64,000 bases of DNA. It comes from Phycisphaeraceae bacterium (GTDB lineage Bacteria; Planctomycetota; Phycisphaerae; Phycisphaerales; Phycisphaeraceae). A program made the position numbers and the translations under genes. The notes under the pieces were generated by a model. The model worked only from the letters and a program-made list of their open reading frames with translations. It had not been told where the DNA came from and did no database searches. The stretch covers positions 1 to 64,000 of the forward strand of contig JAJDCU010000059.1 in the NCBI GenBank assembly GCA_029260655.1, written 5' to 3'. This document shows positions 44,043 through 53,627 of this stretch, one piece after another. The stretch's first letter is position 1. Each line of letters starts with the position of its first letter.

Positions 44043-44858
44043 ATGAGTCCAACCCCTGCCATACACTCCGAGCCGTCCAAACCGGGCCTGTTCATCACGG
44101 GGACGGACACCGGCGTAGGCAAAACGGTCGTGACCTGTGCGATCGCTGCGGCCCTGCGCAAACAGTTGCCGGGGGTGTCACTGGGTGTATGCAAGCCGTT
44201 TGCGACCGGCTGCCGGCGCGACCGTGAGGGTTTGGTGAACCCTGACGCAGAGGCGTTGGCTCACTTCGCCGATTGCCGTCAGCCCCTGGAAGTGATCAAC
44301 CCCATCCGGTTCACCGCCCCACTTGCACCGGCCGTCGCCGCAAAGCAAAGCGACAGCCCGATCGACTTCGAGGCGCTGGGTCGGAGCCTGGCGCTGCTTA
44401 ACCGTGAATCGGACGCCCTGCTGATCGAGGGGATCGGTGGGCTGATGGTTCCGCTTGATCCCCGTGATCCGAAATACACCGTGCTGAACCTGATCGCTGA
44501 GCTGGGTTACCCGGCCGTGATCGTCACCCGCGCCGGATTAGGCACGCTCAACCACACCGCGATGACGGCGCGGCTTTTGAAACAAGCCGGCTGCCAATGC
44601 GCGGGCCTGGTCATCAACGGCTACGACGCCGACGCCGCCAATACCGACGACCCTTCCGTCGCCAGCAACCGCGTCTGGTTGGAACGCACCACCGGTCTTA
44701 AAGCCCTGGCGGTCGTCCCGCGCGTCGACCCCATCGGCGCGGAACCGCAGCACGGCCGGCTCGATCCCGGGATCCTCGAAGCCGTCGAACTCGCCTACTG
44801 GCCCGACATCCTTACCCCGCCACGCCGCACGGGGGTACCTCACCAAAGGCGCATCTGA
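44043..44858 (+). CDS. bioD: Dethiobiotin synthetase
   Basis: ATP-dependent ring closure of 7,8-diaminopelargonate in biotin synthesis. 271 residues from the ATG at 44043; earlier in-frame codons overlap the predicted promoter. P-loop-like GTDTGVGKTVVTCAIA near residue 17, CKPFATGC near residue 51, and IEGIGGLMVPLD near residue 129 match the family. No other bio gene is next to it, so this looks like a scattered biotin pathway. Confidence 0.92.
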   Translation: MSPTPAIHSEPSKPGLFITGTDTGVGKTVVTCAIAAALRKQLPGVSLGVCKPFATGCRRDREGLVNPDAEALAHFADCRQPLEVINPIRFTAPLAPAVAAKQSDSPIDFEALGRSLALLNRESDALLIEGIGGLMVPLDPRDPKYTVLNLIAELGYPAVIVTRAGLGTLNHTAMTARLLKQAGCQCAGLVINGYDADAANTDDPSVASNRVWLERTTGLKALAVVPRVDPIGAEPQHGRLDPGILEAVELAYWPDILTPPRRTGVPHQRRI

Positions 44859-45506
44859 TACCCATCCCGATCGATCCCGTGCGCTCACCCAAAGAGCCAT
44901 GTCTGCGTTCGTCGAACGTGAGCATCGCTGATGCGGGGGGCTATTGGGGATGCGATGTACGTCGACGAAGACGGATTCGATCGCGCAGCGCAGCGCCGGC
45001 ACACAAAATGTGCGCAAAAAAAAGGCGGCCGGGGCGACGAATCGCGCCCGGTCACCACGGAGGGGAGAAAGCTTAGTCGTGACACCTGCAACTTCGCGCG
45101 AACTACTGCACGGGGTTGCGAGTGTCCCAATTTCTAAGTCACACGGCCAGGGAAGTCCGTGCGATAAACGCTGCCGCCGCTTGAGTTCCCCTCCTAAGCG
45201 ACAGCGATGCAGTCTTACGGCGTGCACAACCATCGAATCCAATTAAGGACTCGTCGGCATCAGCCAAGATGGCGGCGGTATCTCCTCCTCCGTCACCCCT
45301 CCGTTAGACTGCTCTTATAATATATCTCTCGATGCCCCCCCACGCAAGCGTTTCAAGCTTTATTTTCCGGTTTTTTTTACTTATCTACCTACCCCGTTAA
45401 GACGTGATACCCCCCCCATCGCATACAGGCTTCCCAGATTACCAGCCTGTCTCGGGCATGACGGCCCGGGTCTGCTGACGACCCCCAAAAACCACAACGC
45501 TTGCGG
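44859..45506. other. Non-coding region of about 650 bases
   Basis: No credible protein gene was found between bioD and the L,D-transpeptidase. Notable points: a minus-strand hairpin-like stretch followed by eight T residues (about 45009-45030); a minus-strand promoter-like pair TTGCGT/TATATT 17 bases apart (near 45317-45346); and low-complexity C and T runs at 45335-45415. Together these could mark a minus-strand RNA of about 300 bases. A 234-residue frame on the minus strand overlaps bioD and resembles nothing. Confidence 0.4.
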
Positions 45507-46763
45507 TCACCATGAGATCTCAACGGTGCTGTGGCCGCCGGCAAGCATGTCGAACACCCATTTGATGTCCTGGTCGCGGAGTCGGATGCAGCCCATCGAG
45601 GCCTGTCTGCCGATCGATTGCGGGTCGATCGTGCCGTGGATCCCGTACCCGGTGTAGGCCTCGGTGGCGGGCTCGTTGCCTTTGAGCGCAAGCCAGTACT
45701 CGCCGATCGGGTTCCCGGGGTCGTCCTTGCGGTAGTACTTCCCGGTGCGGGGGTTGCGCCAGTCTGGGTTATTGACTTTCCTGCCGGACTGAACGATGAA
45801 CGCACCGGTTGGGGTCGAGTCGGCTTCCCCCAGTCCCACGGGATAGCTGCAGATATACAGCGGCTGGCCGTCGTCGCCGTTGAGGTACAGGTCCATGCGG
45901 AAGTCGCTCTTGCTGATCCGGGCGTGGAACGGGCCCTTGATGACCTTGATCGGCTTGCCGGCACGAAGTTGGGTGGCGGGCGTGTTGTTGATCCGCTCGA
46001 TGAACTGGTAGGGGATCTGGTATTTGGGCGCGATCCTGGAAAGGTAATCGCCTGAATGGACCATGTAGGACTCGGCGGCCGGGTCGCCAGGGATGACCTC
46101 GGCGGAGAAGACGAGCTGCTTGTTGATGCTGGTCAAAGTGTCCCGGACGGTCTGGGCGTCCAGGGGTGAGAGTCGGCCGTCACCGGCGAACAGCAAGGCG
46201 CTGAGTTCGCGTCGGCCCTGGACCAGCCTGCCTTCACGGATCATGGCCATCCCGCGCGCCAGTTGCGAGCCGGCCTCGGCGGAGCTCGACGCGGATGGCA
46301 GCGCGGTCCTCCGGGCGCGGGGGGTCGAAACGGATGCCTGTGAAGCGCCGCGGGGTTGCGGCGGATCGCTGGCCCCGGCGGCCTGCCCGGCCGGGCCTGG
46401 CTTGTCGGCATCCGACACCGCGCCGCTGGGCTGTAACCGGCTTGGCGGGGGCATCTGGTCGGTGCGCGTCGGGCGATCGGTCGAAAGACCGTCGACCCCG
46501 GCTTGAGTAACCGTGCCCGGAGCGTCGGCCGCGGAGGCCACCGCAGACTGGGTAGCCCCACCGCTGGCATCGGTGTCTTCGGCGCTGTCAGACCAGACGA
46601 AGTAGTACATCGAGAACGCGGCGACCAGGAAGACGGCGACCCAGCGCCACTTGCGGGTCCGCCGGGGCTTGGAAACCATGTACATGCTCGACATCCCCAC
46701 TCGGGGCGTTTGAGATCTAAGCACCATAATCCGGGCCTTCCTCGCCGGGCGTCGACCTGTCAC
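45507..46763 (-). CDS. Membrane-anchored LysM L,D-transpeptidase
   Basis: 418 residues by the longest frame; starts at 46727 or 46691 are also possible. One membrane segment (about 42-59) is followed by a long Ala/Pro/Ser-rich linker. Then a LysM-like motif (YMVHSGDYLSRIAPKYQIP near residue 231) and a YkuD catalytic domain (about 285-418) with HGT and SMGCIRL, which contains the catalytic Cys. It forms 3-3 cross-links or tethers in peptidoglycan. It starts 22 bases after rarA on the transcript. Confidence 0.9.
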   Translation of the reverse strand: MTGRRPARKARIMVLRSQTPRVGMSSMYMVSKPRRTRKWRWVAVFLVAAFSMYYFVWSDSAEDTDASGGATQSAVASAADAPGTVTQAGVDGLSTDRPTRTDQMPPPSRLQPSGAVSDADKPGPAGQAAGASDPPQPRGASQASVSTPRARRTALPSASSSAEAGSQLARGMAMIREGRLVQGRRELSALLFAGDGRLSPLDAQTVRDTLTSINKQLVFSAEVIPGDPAAESYMVHSGDYLSRIAPKYQIPYQFIERINNTPATQLRAGKPIKVIKGPFHARISKSDFRMDLYLNGDDGQPLYICSYPVGLGEADSTPTGAFIVQSGRKVNNPDWRNPRTGKYYRKDDPGNPIGEYWLALKGNEPATEAYTGYGIHGTIDPQSIGRQASMGCIRLRDQDIKWVFDMLAGGHSTVEISW

Positions 46764-46784
46764 GGCCGATCACCCCGACGTATC

Positions 46785-48341
46785 CTAAGGTTCTATTTCC
46801 CCTGTCTTTTTCGGCACGATTGGGCTTGGCTCGCCACCACCGGCGGTCACCGCATCCGCGGACATCACCGCCTGAGCCTGGAACGGCGGATTGACCTTCG
46901 TCGGCCCGTCCTGTCGCCTGCTCATGCGCGGCGAAGACCGCTGGCTGTCGATCCATTGAAGATACCGGCGGATCGCCTTCTCGTGGCCCCGGTCGGTCGG
47001 TTCGTAAAACGTCTTGTCCACTCCCAGGTAGTCCTGGTCGACGAAGCCGGTCTCACTTAGGTGGGCGTATTGGTATCCCTGGCCGTGGCCCAGTTGCTTG
47101 GCCCCGGCGTAATGACCGTCGCGCAGGCTTTTCGGCACCGGGACCGTGCGGTTGCCCCGGACGTCCGACATCGCCGAGCCGATCGCGGTGGTGCAGGCGT
47201 TGCTCTTAGGCGCGGTCGCCATATAGATCACCGCCTGGCTGAGCACGAGCTGGCACTCGGGCAGGCCGATGCGGTGGGTCAGGTCGTAGGCGGCGGCGGC
47301 GATCTGGATCGCCTGAGGGTCGGCGTTGCCGATGTCTTCACTGGCCAGGATCGCGATGCGCCGGGCGATGAACATCGGGTCTTCCCCGGCGTGGAGCATC
47401 TTCGCCAGCCAATACACCGCCGCGTCGGGGTCGCTGCCGCGCATCGACTTGATCAAAGCCGAGGCGGCGTCGTAGTGCCCGTCGCCCGTGCCGTCGTAGA
47501 CCGGGGCCTTTTGCTGGATGGATTGCTCGGCAGCATCGAGGGTGATGTGGATGGGGAGTTGAGGTTTGGGAGAATCGACATGATCCATCCCGTAGCCCCC
47601 GGCTTTGCCGGGGGATCGGTCACCCGTTGCGTAATCTCCCGGTGAAGCCGGGGGCTGTGGGGTGGAAGACAGGACCGCGATCTCCAGAGCGGTCAGGGCG
47701 CGTCGGGCGTCCCCGTCACAGGCGGTCGCCCAGTGAGCAACGGCGTCCTGGTCGATCGTGATGTTCAGCTTGCCGTAACCGTTTTCCTCGTCGTCTTTCG
47801 CCCGGTGGATCAGATCCGCGATCGCGGATTGGTCAAGCGGCTGAAATTGGAAGACCTGCGAGCGGCTGACCAGCGGCGAGTTGATCGCAAAAAACGGGTT
47901 CTCCGTCGTCGCCCCGATCAGCGTGATCACCCCGCGCTCGACATCGCCGAGCAACACGTCCTGTTGAGCCCGATTGAAGCGGTGTATCTCGTCCAGGAAG
48001 AAGATCGAACGCCGACCGTCGTTTTCCAGGCGCTTGCGGGCGCGGTGCAAGACCTCGCGGACATCCTTGACCCCGATGGCGGCGGCATTGGCGCGGTCGA
48101 AGTGGCGCTTGGTGTAGGAGGCGATCAACTCGGCGAGGGTGGTCTTCCCGGTGCCCGGTGGGCCGTAGAAGATGACGCTGGTCAGCCGGTCGGCGCGGAG
48201 CATCCGGCGCAGCAGCTTGCCCTCACCCAGGAAATGGTCTTGGCCGACAAACGCCTGAAGCGACCGGGGGCGCATCCGCACGGCCAGAGGTTGTGCCGCT
48301 CGTAAGTGAGCTTGCCGGGACCCGTCCCATAAGTCAGACAT
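46785..48341 (-). CDS. rarA: Replication-associated AAA+ ATPase RarA, with REP-encoded insert
   Basis: 518 residues from the ATG at 48341 (MSDLWDGSRQAHL). Walker A is YGPPGTGKTTLAE near residue 58, Walker B FLDEIHRFNRAQQD near residue 113; sensor motifs GATTENPFFA and ACDGDARRAL follow. RarA acts at stalled forks. Residues 226-251 are encoded by two REP palindromes (47591-47664) inserted in frame between the AAA+ lid and the C-terminal cap. The family regions resume at DPDAAVYWLAKML and NADPQAIQIAAAAYD. The last 50 residues form an atypical tail. Confidence 0.92.
   Translation of the reverse strand: MSDLWDGSRQAHLRAAQPLAVRMRPRSLQAFVGQDHFLGEGKLLRRMLRADRLTSVIFYGPPGTGKTTLAELIASYTKRHFDRANAAAIGVKDVREVLHRARKRLENDGRRSIFFLDEIHRFNRAQQDVLLGDVERGVITLIGATTENPFFAINSPLVSRSQVFQFQPLDQSAIADLIHRAKDDEENGYGKLNITIDQDAVAHWATACDGDARRALTALEIAVLSSTPQPPASPGDYATGDRSPGKAGGYGMDHVDSPKPQLPIHITLDAAEQSIQQKAPVYDGTGDGHYDAASALIKSMRGSDPDAAVYWLAKMLHAGEDPMFIARRIAILASEDIGNADPQAIQIAAAAYDLTHRIGLPECQLVLSQAVIYMATAPKSNACTTAIGSAMSDVRGNRTVPVPKSLRDGHYAGAKQLGHGQGYQYAHLSETGFVDQDYLGVDKTFYEPTDRGHEKAIRRYLQWIDSQRSSPRMSRRQDGPTKVNPPFQAQAVMSADAVTAGGGEPSPIVPKKTGEIEP
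47591..47664. repeat. Pair of inverted REP palindromes inside rarA
   Basis: Copy one at 47591-47624 has GCCCCCGGCTTTGCCGGGGG; copy two, inverted, at 47631-47664 has CTCCCGGTGAAGCCGGGGG. Both match the RAYT-flanking REPs. The pair stays open in the rarA frame. Confidence 0.8.
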
Positions 48342-48628
48342 CCAAGCATGATAGCAACGCCGATGATCCCGGCGGGACAAGCCGGTAGTAATACAGGCTT
48401 ATCCGCTGGGAAACATGAACTTAGATCGTGTCCGCTTCGACCTTATGGGATAAGTTAATCTTTTGCAGGACAACATTTATGCGCCGTTCCCCAAGCGTAT
48501 CGCTTAAGACCGGGGCAAGCCATGTCGATGCTGTGATCAAGTCGCGTGCATGCCTGGTCCGGGCAGCGCATGCTTGTCAATCGAGGTCAGGGCGACACTG
48601 AACCCTACGAGTCCAAGGAAGTCACATC

Positions 48629-50410
48629 ATGATCCAGGCATTCAAATCGTTAGGCTTAGGCACACGGATCATCGGCATCACGCTGATCGTCTTGGTCAGT
48701 GTGGTCGCGGTCAACTACGTCATCTTCGTCCTGAAGTACCGCGAATCGGCGGAGCAGGCGATGGCCGAGAAGGCCGCCGCGTTCACCGCGGTCGCCGACG
48801 AAACCAAGAACCACGTCGACAGGCTCAACAACAGCGGCGCGTTCGCCCTGGAAAGCCTGTTGGCGGACCTTAAGACGACCCTGGATTCGGGCAAACCGTA
48901 CACCGAAGCCAAGATCTTCGGCACGATCCCGGTCGTCGCCGGATGGACCGCCGCCCTCAACGCCGCCGAAAAGGAAAACATCGACTTTAGGATCACCTCC
49001 TTTGACGCCCGCAACAAGGAAAACGAACCCGCGCCCGGGTCGTTTGAGGAGAAGCTGCTGAGCAAGCTGACCGACCAGGTCAACGCCGGCGGCCAGGGGT
49101 TCGCCTACGCCACCAACCACGAAACCAACAGCCTGCACTACATGCGGGCGATCACGCTCTCCGAGGGCTGCCTGCTGTGCCACGGCGACCCGGCCGACAG
49201 CCTCTCCGGGGACGGCAACGACCCCGTCGGATTCACGATGGAGAACTGGAAGCCCGGGTTCATGCACGGGTCCTACCACGTCGTCATGCCGTTGGCTCCG
49301 GTCGACACGCAGGTCGCGGGGTTCATCACCAACGGCCTGATCTGGACGGTGCCGATCATCCTGGCGGCCACCGGGCTGTTCATCTTCATCCTTCGGATTA
49401 TGTTCGGCAAGCCGATCAACAACCTGATCGAGCGGGTCAGGGACATCGCCCAAGGCGAAGGCGATCTGACCCAGCGGATCGATGTCAAGAGCAAGGACGA
49501 GATCGGCCAACTCGGCGGTTACGTCAACCAATTCATCAAGAAGATCCACGACGTGATCAGTGAGGTCTCCGGGGCGACCCGCGAGGTCGCCAGCGCCGCG
49601 ACCGAGATCGCCTCGTCCAGCGAGGAGATGGCCCAGGGGATGGGTGAGCAAAACCAGCAGGTGACGCAGATCAGCGCCGCGATCGAAGAGATGTCCGCCA
49701 GTGTGGTCGAGGTCGCACGCAAGAGCGCCGAGGCGGCGAACAGCGCCCAGGAATCGGGCAAGCTCGCTTCCGAAGGCGGACAGGTCGTCACCGAAACGAT
49801 CACGGGGATGAGCGCGATCAGCGATGCGGTCACCGCCAGCGCCGCCAGCGTGTCCGAGTTGGGCAAGCGTGGCGAGCAGATCGGTCAGATCATCGAGGTC
49901 ATCAACGACATCGCCGACCAGACGAACCTGTTGGCGCTCAATGCCGCGATCGAAGCGGCCCGCGCCGGCGAACACGGCCGCGGCTTCGCGGTCGTCGCCG
50001 ATGAAGTCCGTAAGCTCGCCGACCGAACGACGAAGGCAACCGAGGAGATCGCCGAGTCGATCACAGCGATCCAGACAGAGACCGATCAGGCGGTTCAGCG
50101 GATGAACGCCGGGACCGAGCAGGTCCAGGTCGGCGTCGAGAAGGCGACCCAGGCCGGCCAGAGCCTCGAGCAGATCGTGGCCGGCGCCAACGAGGTAGCG
50201 AGCATGATCCAGTCGATCGCCGCCGCCGCCGAAGAGCAGTCCGCCGCCAGCGAAGAGGTCAGCCGCGGCGTCCAGTCCGTCAGTGCGGTAACTAACCAGA
50301 GCGCCGAGGGCGTCAACCAAGCCGCCACCGCGGCGGTGCAGCTCTCGGAGAAGGCCGAGCAACTGCTGAGGCTTGTCGGGACATTCAAGGTGGATCAGTC
50401 AGGCGGATAA
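48629..50410 (+). CDS. Methyl-accepting chemotaxis protein with c-type heme sensor
   Basis: 593 residues. Membrane segments near 13-35 and 236-258 bracket a periplasmic DUF3365/Tll0287-like domain that contains a c-heme site CLLCH (Cys181, Cys184, His185). A HAMP domain (about 260-313) and a full signalling rod follow, with the conserved tip [21 protein letters not shown] near residue 430. It probably senses redox state or a heme ligand such as oxygen or NO (inference). No che genes are adjacent. AAGGA precedes the ATG. Confidence 0.93.
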   Translation: MIQAFKSLGLGTRIIGITLIVLVSVVAVNYVIFVLKYRESAEQAMAEKAAAFTAVADETKNHVDRLNNSGAFALESLLADLKTTLDSGKPYTEAKIFGTIPVVAGWTAALNAAEKENIDFRITSFDARNKENEPAPGSFEEKLLSKLTDQVNAGGQGFAYATNHETNSLHYMRAITLSEGCLLCHGDPADSLSGDGNDPVGFTMENWKPGFMHGSYHVVMPLAPVDTQVAGFITNGLIWTVPIILAATGLFIFILRIMFGKPINNLIERVRDIAQGEGDLTQRIDVKSKDEIGQLGGYVNQFIKKIHDVISEVSGATREVASAATEIASSSEEMAQGMGEQNQQVTQISAAIEEMSASVVEVARKSAEAANSAQESGKLASEGGQVVTETITGMSAISDAVTASAASVSELGKRGEQIGQIIEVINDIADQTNLLALNAAIEAARAGEHGRGFAVVADEVRKLADRTTKATEEIAESITAIQTETDQAVQRMNAGTEQVQVGVEKATQAGQSLEQIVAGANEVASMIQSIAAAAEEQSAASEEVSRGVQSVSAVTNQSAEGVNQAATAAVQLSEKAEQLLRLVGTFKVDQSGG

Positions 50411-50458
50411 GTCACCAGACACGGGCTGCTAAGCCCGGGTTAAACGTAAAACACCTAC

Positions 50459-50485
50459 GGACCCCGTGGCTTGGCCGCGGGGTCC
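50459..50485 (+). terminator. Terminator-like hairpin after the chemoreceptor
   Basis: Perfect stem GGACCCCG/CGGGGTCC with an 11-base loop, followed by ATTGATTTT. It is 48 bases after the stop. Confidence 0.6.
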
Positions 50486-50595
50486 ATTGATTTTGGCCCT
50501 CGCCGGCAGATACGCCTGCACACACGCTCCAGACTCATCGACTCCACGTTCGACGGGCACGTGCCCGGTTGGCCGTTCGGGGATACACTGGTGCG

Positions 50596-51267
50596 ATGCC
50601 AAGCCTCCCGGTCATGCTGGATATCCAAGGAAAACGCTGCGTGATCGTCGGCGGCGGGCAGGTCGCACTGCGCCGCGCACAAGCTCTGATCGACGCCGGC
50701 GCACACGTCACCGTGATCGCGCCTGAGCCTGATGCCAAGCTGGCGTTACTGGCGGTCGAACTGCATTCACGCCCGTACCGCCAAGGCGACCTGGACGGCG
50801 CATCGCTGGTGGTCATCGCCAGCGACGACCCGCAGGTCAATCAGTCGGCCGCACGTGACGCACACAAGGCCGGGGCACTGGTCAACCGCGCCGACGATCC
50901 ACCGGCAGGCGACTTCACGGTCCCGGCGCACGCCCACCACGGGCTTGTCACCCTGGCGGTCCACACCGGGGGGGTCTCGGCCGGGGCCGCGGCGGCGATC
51001 CGGCGGGAGCTGTCCGAGGCGTTGGACCACGACTGGCCAAGGTTGATCAAAGCCGCGGGTGGCTTCCGGTCGATCATTCAAAAGCGCTACACCAATCCGG
51101 ATCAAAGACGCAGCCGGCTGCTGCAACTGACCGACGCACACGCTATGGCTATCCTTAAAGAAAAGGGCGAACCGGCGCTGCTCGACTTCTTCCGGGGTTT
51201 GGTCGAGCCCACGCCCGACGCGGCCTCTCCCCAGCCGTCGCCGGGCCCCGCTGACATGCCCGGCTAG
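50596..51267 (+). CDS. Precorrin-2 dehydrogenase/siroheme synthase N-terminal domain
   Basis: 223 residues from the ATG at 50596. NAD-binding VIVGGGQVALRRAQAL near residue 14; DDPQVNQSAARDA and LVNRADDPPAGDFTVPA match the Met8p/CysG N-terminal group, which makes sirohydrochlorin (and, in some, inserts iron). The uroporphyrinogen methyltransferase half of CysG is absent. The C-terminal tail is Pro/Ser-rich. It leads a tetrapyrrole cluster: the CcsA/HemX-like gene follows after 33 bases. Confidence 0.9.
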   Translation: MPSLPVMLDIQGKRCVIVGGGQVALRRAQALIDAGAHVTVIAPEPDAKLALLAVELHSRPYRQGDLDGASLVVIASDDPQVNQSAARDAHKAGALVNRADDPPAGDFTVPAHAHHGLVTLAVHTGGVSAGAAAAIRRELSEALDHDWPRLIKAAGGFRSIIQKRYTNPDQRRSRLLQLTDAHAMAILKEKGEPALLDFFRGLVEPTPDAASPQPSPGPADMPG

Positions 51268-51300
51268 TCTGAGGATACGATACACCCGCCCCAGCAGGAA

Positions 51301-52236
51301 ATGACCTTGGCCAATCCGATCACCACCCTGACACTGATCGCCCTGACCGCCCTGTCGATCCTCACGACCATAGGTGCGTTGTGGCGGCTGCGCCGCTCAG
51401 ACGGGCAGTCCGTCGCCACCGGCTGGCACCGGATGATCGTGGCCGTGACCGCGCTGACGACCCTTGGGCTGTTCACCCAGCGCTGGTGGGCCGGCGGGAA
51501 TTGGCAGCCGGTAACCGCGCACATGGACGGGCTGCTGTTGATGGCCTGCCTGTTGGCTTGCGCTATTCTCTTCATCCAGACCCGCCCGAGGTTGATGGGG
51601 CTGTCTGCCTTTGCGCTGCCGGTGCTCACCTTCGTCCTGGGCTGGGGGATCTGCGCTTCGGCGTGGACATACCACCCGTTTGATCTGCGCGACCTGCACC
51701 CGGTTTGGCGCGGCGTGCATCTGGCCGGGGTCTACTTGGGGACCGCAAGCTGTGGGATCGCTGCGATAGCCGGGGGGATGTACCTCTACATCCAGGCACG
51801 GCTGAAGCATAAAAGCCGCCTCGACGGGCTGGGCCGGCTGGCGAGCCTCGAAACGCTGGAATACATGATCGTCCGCACCGCCACGCTGGGGTTTGTGCTC
51901 CTGACCCTGGGTTTGGTCAGCGGCGTCATCGTGGTCAGCGAGGACATCCACCACCTCGGCAACGGCTGGTGGTACGAGCCGAAGATCCTCCTGGCGGTGC
52001 TTGCATGGCTGGTCTATGCGCTGTTGATGAATGTCCGCTACGCCAGCAGCTTCCGTGGCCGACGAGCCGCCTGGCTGAGCATCATCGGGCTGGCGCTTTT
52101 GCTGGCGACGTATGGGGTCGTCATCAGCTTCCCATCGAGGAACTCGTCTGCGGACACCCCGGAGGCAGACTTAAAGCCGTTCGATGAAGTCGCCGCGGCG
52201 GCGGAGATTGTTTACTTCGGTGTGGAGAGCCGCTGA
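51301..52236 (+). CDS. CcsA/HemX-like cytochrome c assembly membrane protein
   Basis: 311 residues with about eight membrane segments. Family features are a tryptophan-rich turn (WTYHPFDL near residue 124) and two conserved histidines in the C-terminal half (VSEDIHHLGNGWWYEPK near residue 209). CcsA moves heme for cytochrome c maturation; HemX relatives next to hemA influence HemA level in Bacillus. The position directly before hemA, with a one-base overlap, favours HemX or CcsA-like roles equally. Confidence 0.83.
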   Translation: MTLANPITTLTLIALTALSILTTIGALWRLRRSDGQSVATGWHRMIVAVTALTTLGLFTQRWWAGGNWQPVTAHMDGLLLMACLLACAILFIQTRPRLMGLSAFALPVLTFVLGWGICASAWTYHPFDLRDLHPVWRGVHLAGVYLGTASCGIAAIAGGMYLYIQARLKHKSRLDGLGRLASLETLEYMIVRTATLGFVLLTLGLVSGVIVVSEDIHHLGNGWWYEPKILLAVLAWLVYALLMNVRYASSFRGRRAAWLSIIGLALLLATYGVVISFPSRNSSADTPEADLKPFDEVAAAAEIVYFGVESR

Positions 52237-53618
52237 TGCGTGTGCTCTTTGTCGGGATCAATCACCGCACGGCACCGGTCGAGCTGCGAGAAAAGCTGGC
52301 GATGGGTGACGACACCCAGCCGCACCTTGAGGCCTTCCGTCAGCAATTCCCCGGTGCAGAATGCGTGATCGTCTCGACCTGCAACCGCGTGGAGTTGTAC
52401 GTCGCCCGGCCGATCCACGACCAGCCCAAGGCCGACGACCTGCATCGGTTTCTCGCTGACCGCTTCGGCGTCCCGGTCGGCGAGGTCGCCTCGGCGTCGA
52501 TCCATCGTGAGCAGGACCAGGCCTTGTCCCATCTGTTTCGGGTCTGCTGCGGTCTGGACTCGATGGTGCTGGGCGAACCACAGGTGCTCGGTCAGGTCAA
52601 GCGCGCTTACGCATCGGCTACCGCCGCGGGTGTTGCCGGGCCCGTGCTGCACAAGATCTTTCAGCAGGCGATCGCCACCGCCAAGCAGGCGCGCACCGCC
52701 ACGGGGATCGACGCCGGGCGAGTCTCGGTCGGGTCGGTCGCCGCGGACCTGGCGCGTCAGGTCTTCGCCGACTTCTCGGGCAAGGCGGTGCTGGGGATCG
52801 GCGCAGGCGAGGTCGCCAAACTCACGCTGCGACACATGCTCGACCTTGAGCCCAAGCACCTGTGGCTGGTCAACCGCACCGCACAACGCGCCGCGGACCT
52901 GGCGCAGCGCTTGGGCCTGGCTCACCCCCGAGGCGGCGGACGGCCGTGGGACCAGCTCGACGAGTTGCTCACCCAGGCCGACATCGTCGTCACCAGCACC
53001 GCCTCAACACAGCCGATCCTCACGCCCGACCGATTCAAACCGATCCTCCGGCGCAGGCGGTACCGGCCGCTGTTCGTGATCGACCTGGCTGTCCCCCGAG
53101 ACGCCGACCCCGCGATCGGGTCGATGACCAACCTCTATCTATACAACATCGACGACCTGCAATCCGTGGTCGCCCAGAGCCTGGGCCAGCGCAGCGACCA
53201 GGCGCAGGCTTGCGAACATTACATCAGCCAAGCCGTCGCCGCGTGCCTCAACCAGATCACCCACCAGGACCTGGGCCATTTGATCCGCAAGCTGCGCACC
53301 AAGCTCCACGACATCGGTCAGGCCGAGCAGAAGCGAACGCTCAAGAAGCTCGCATCCACCCACGACCCCGAAGCGCTGGACGACGCCCTTGGCGAGCACA
53401 CGCAGCGGCTGATCAACAAGATCCTGCACCTGCCCCTAAGCCAGTTGGACCAGCGCAACGGCGATGCGCCGCTTGGGTTTTACGCCGCAGCGCTAAGGCG
53501 GCTGTTCGACCTGGACGACGAAGCTCCTGCCGAGCCAGACGCCCCAGGCGATACACCCAACCGTGCGGCATCCCTGCCAACACCCGATCCCGCTACCCGG
53601 TCCCACGGCGACCCATAA
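52236..53618 (+). CDS. hemA: Glutamyl-tRNA reductase
   Basis: NADPH-dependent reduction of Glu-tRNA(Glu), first step of C5-pathway tetrapyrrole synthesis. 460 residues. VGINHRTAPVELREKLA at the start, catalytic Cys49 in VSTCNRVELY, LDSMVLGEPQVLGQVKRAY near residue 108, and a Rossmann domain (about 165-310). The start overlaps the CcsA-like stop by one base. A 40-residue Pro/Ala-rich C-terminal tail is longer than usual. The cluster context fits heme and siroheme supply. Confidence 0.95.
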   Translation: MRVLFVGINHRTAPVELREKLAMGDDTQPHLEAFRQQFPGAECVIVSTCNRVELYVARPIHDQPKADDLHRFLADRFGVPVGEVASASIHREQDQALSHLFRVCCGLDSMVLGEPQVLGQVKRAYASATAAGVAGPVLHKIFQQAIATAKQARTATGIDAGRVSVGSVAADLARQVFADFSGKAVLGIGAGEVAKLTLRHMLDLEPKHLWLVNRTAQRAADLAQRLGLAHPRGGGRPWDQLDELLTQADIVVTSTASTQPILTPDRFKPILRRRRYRPLFVIDLAVPRDADPAIGSMTNLYLYNIDDLQSVVAQSLGQRSDQAQACEHYISQAVAACLNQITHQDLGHLIRKLRTKLHDIGQAEQKRTLKKLASTHDPEALDDALGEHTQRLINKILHLPLSQLDQRNGDAPLGFYAAALRRLFDLDDEAPAEPDAPGDTPNRAASLPTPDPATRSHGDP

Positions 53619-53627
53619 GCCGGGCCG

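Noticed and set aside
44538-45242. 234-residue minus-strand frame
   Set aside because: It overlaps most of the end of bioD, shows no family similarity and contains the possible RNA region.
48656-50362. 568-residue open frame on the minus strand
   Set aside because: It lies wholly antisense to the chemoreceptor gene, has no recognisable domain and reflects codon bias in GC-rich DNA.
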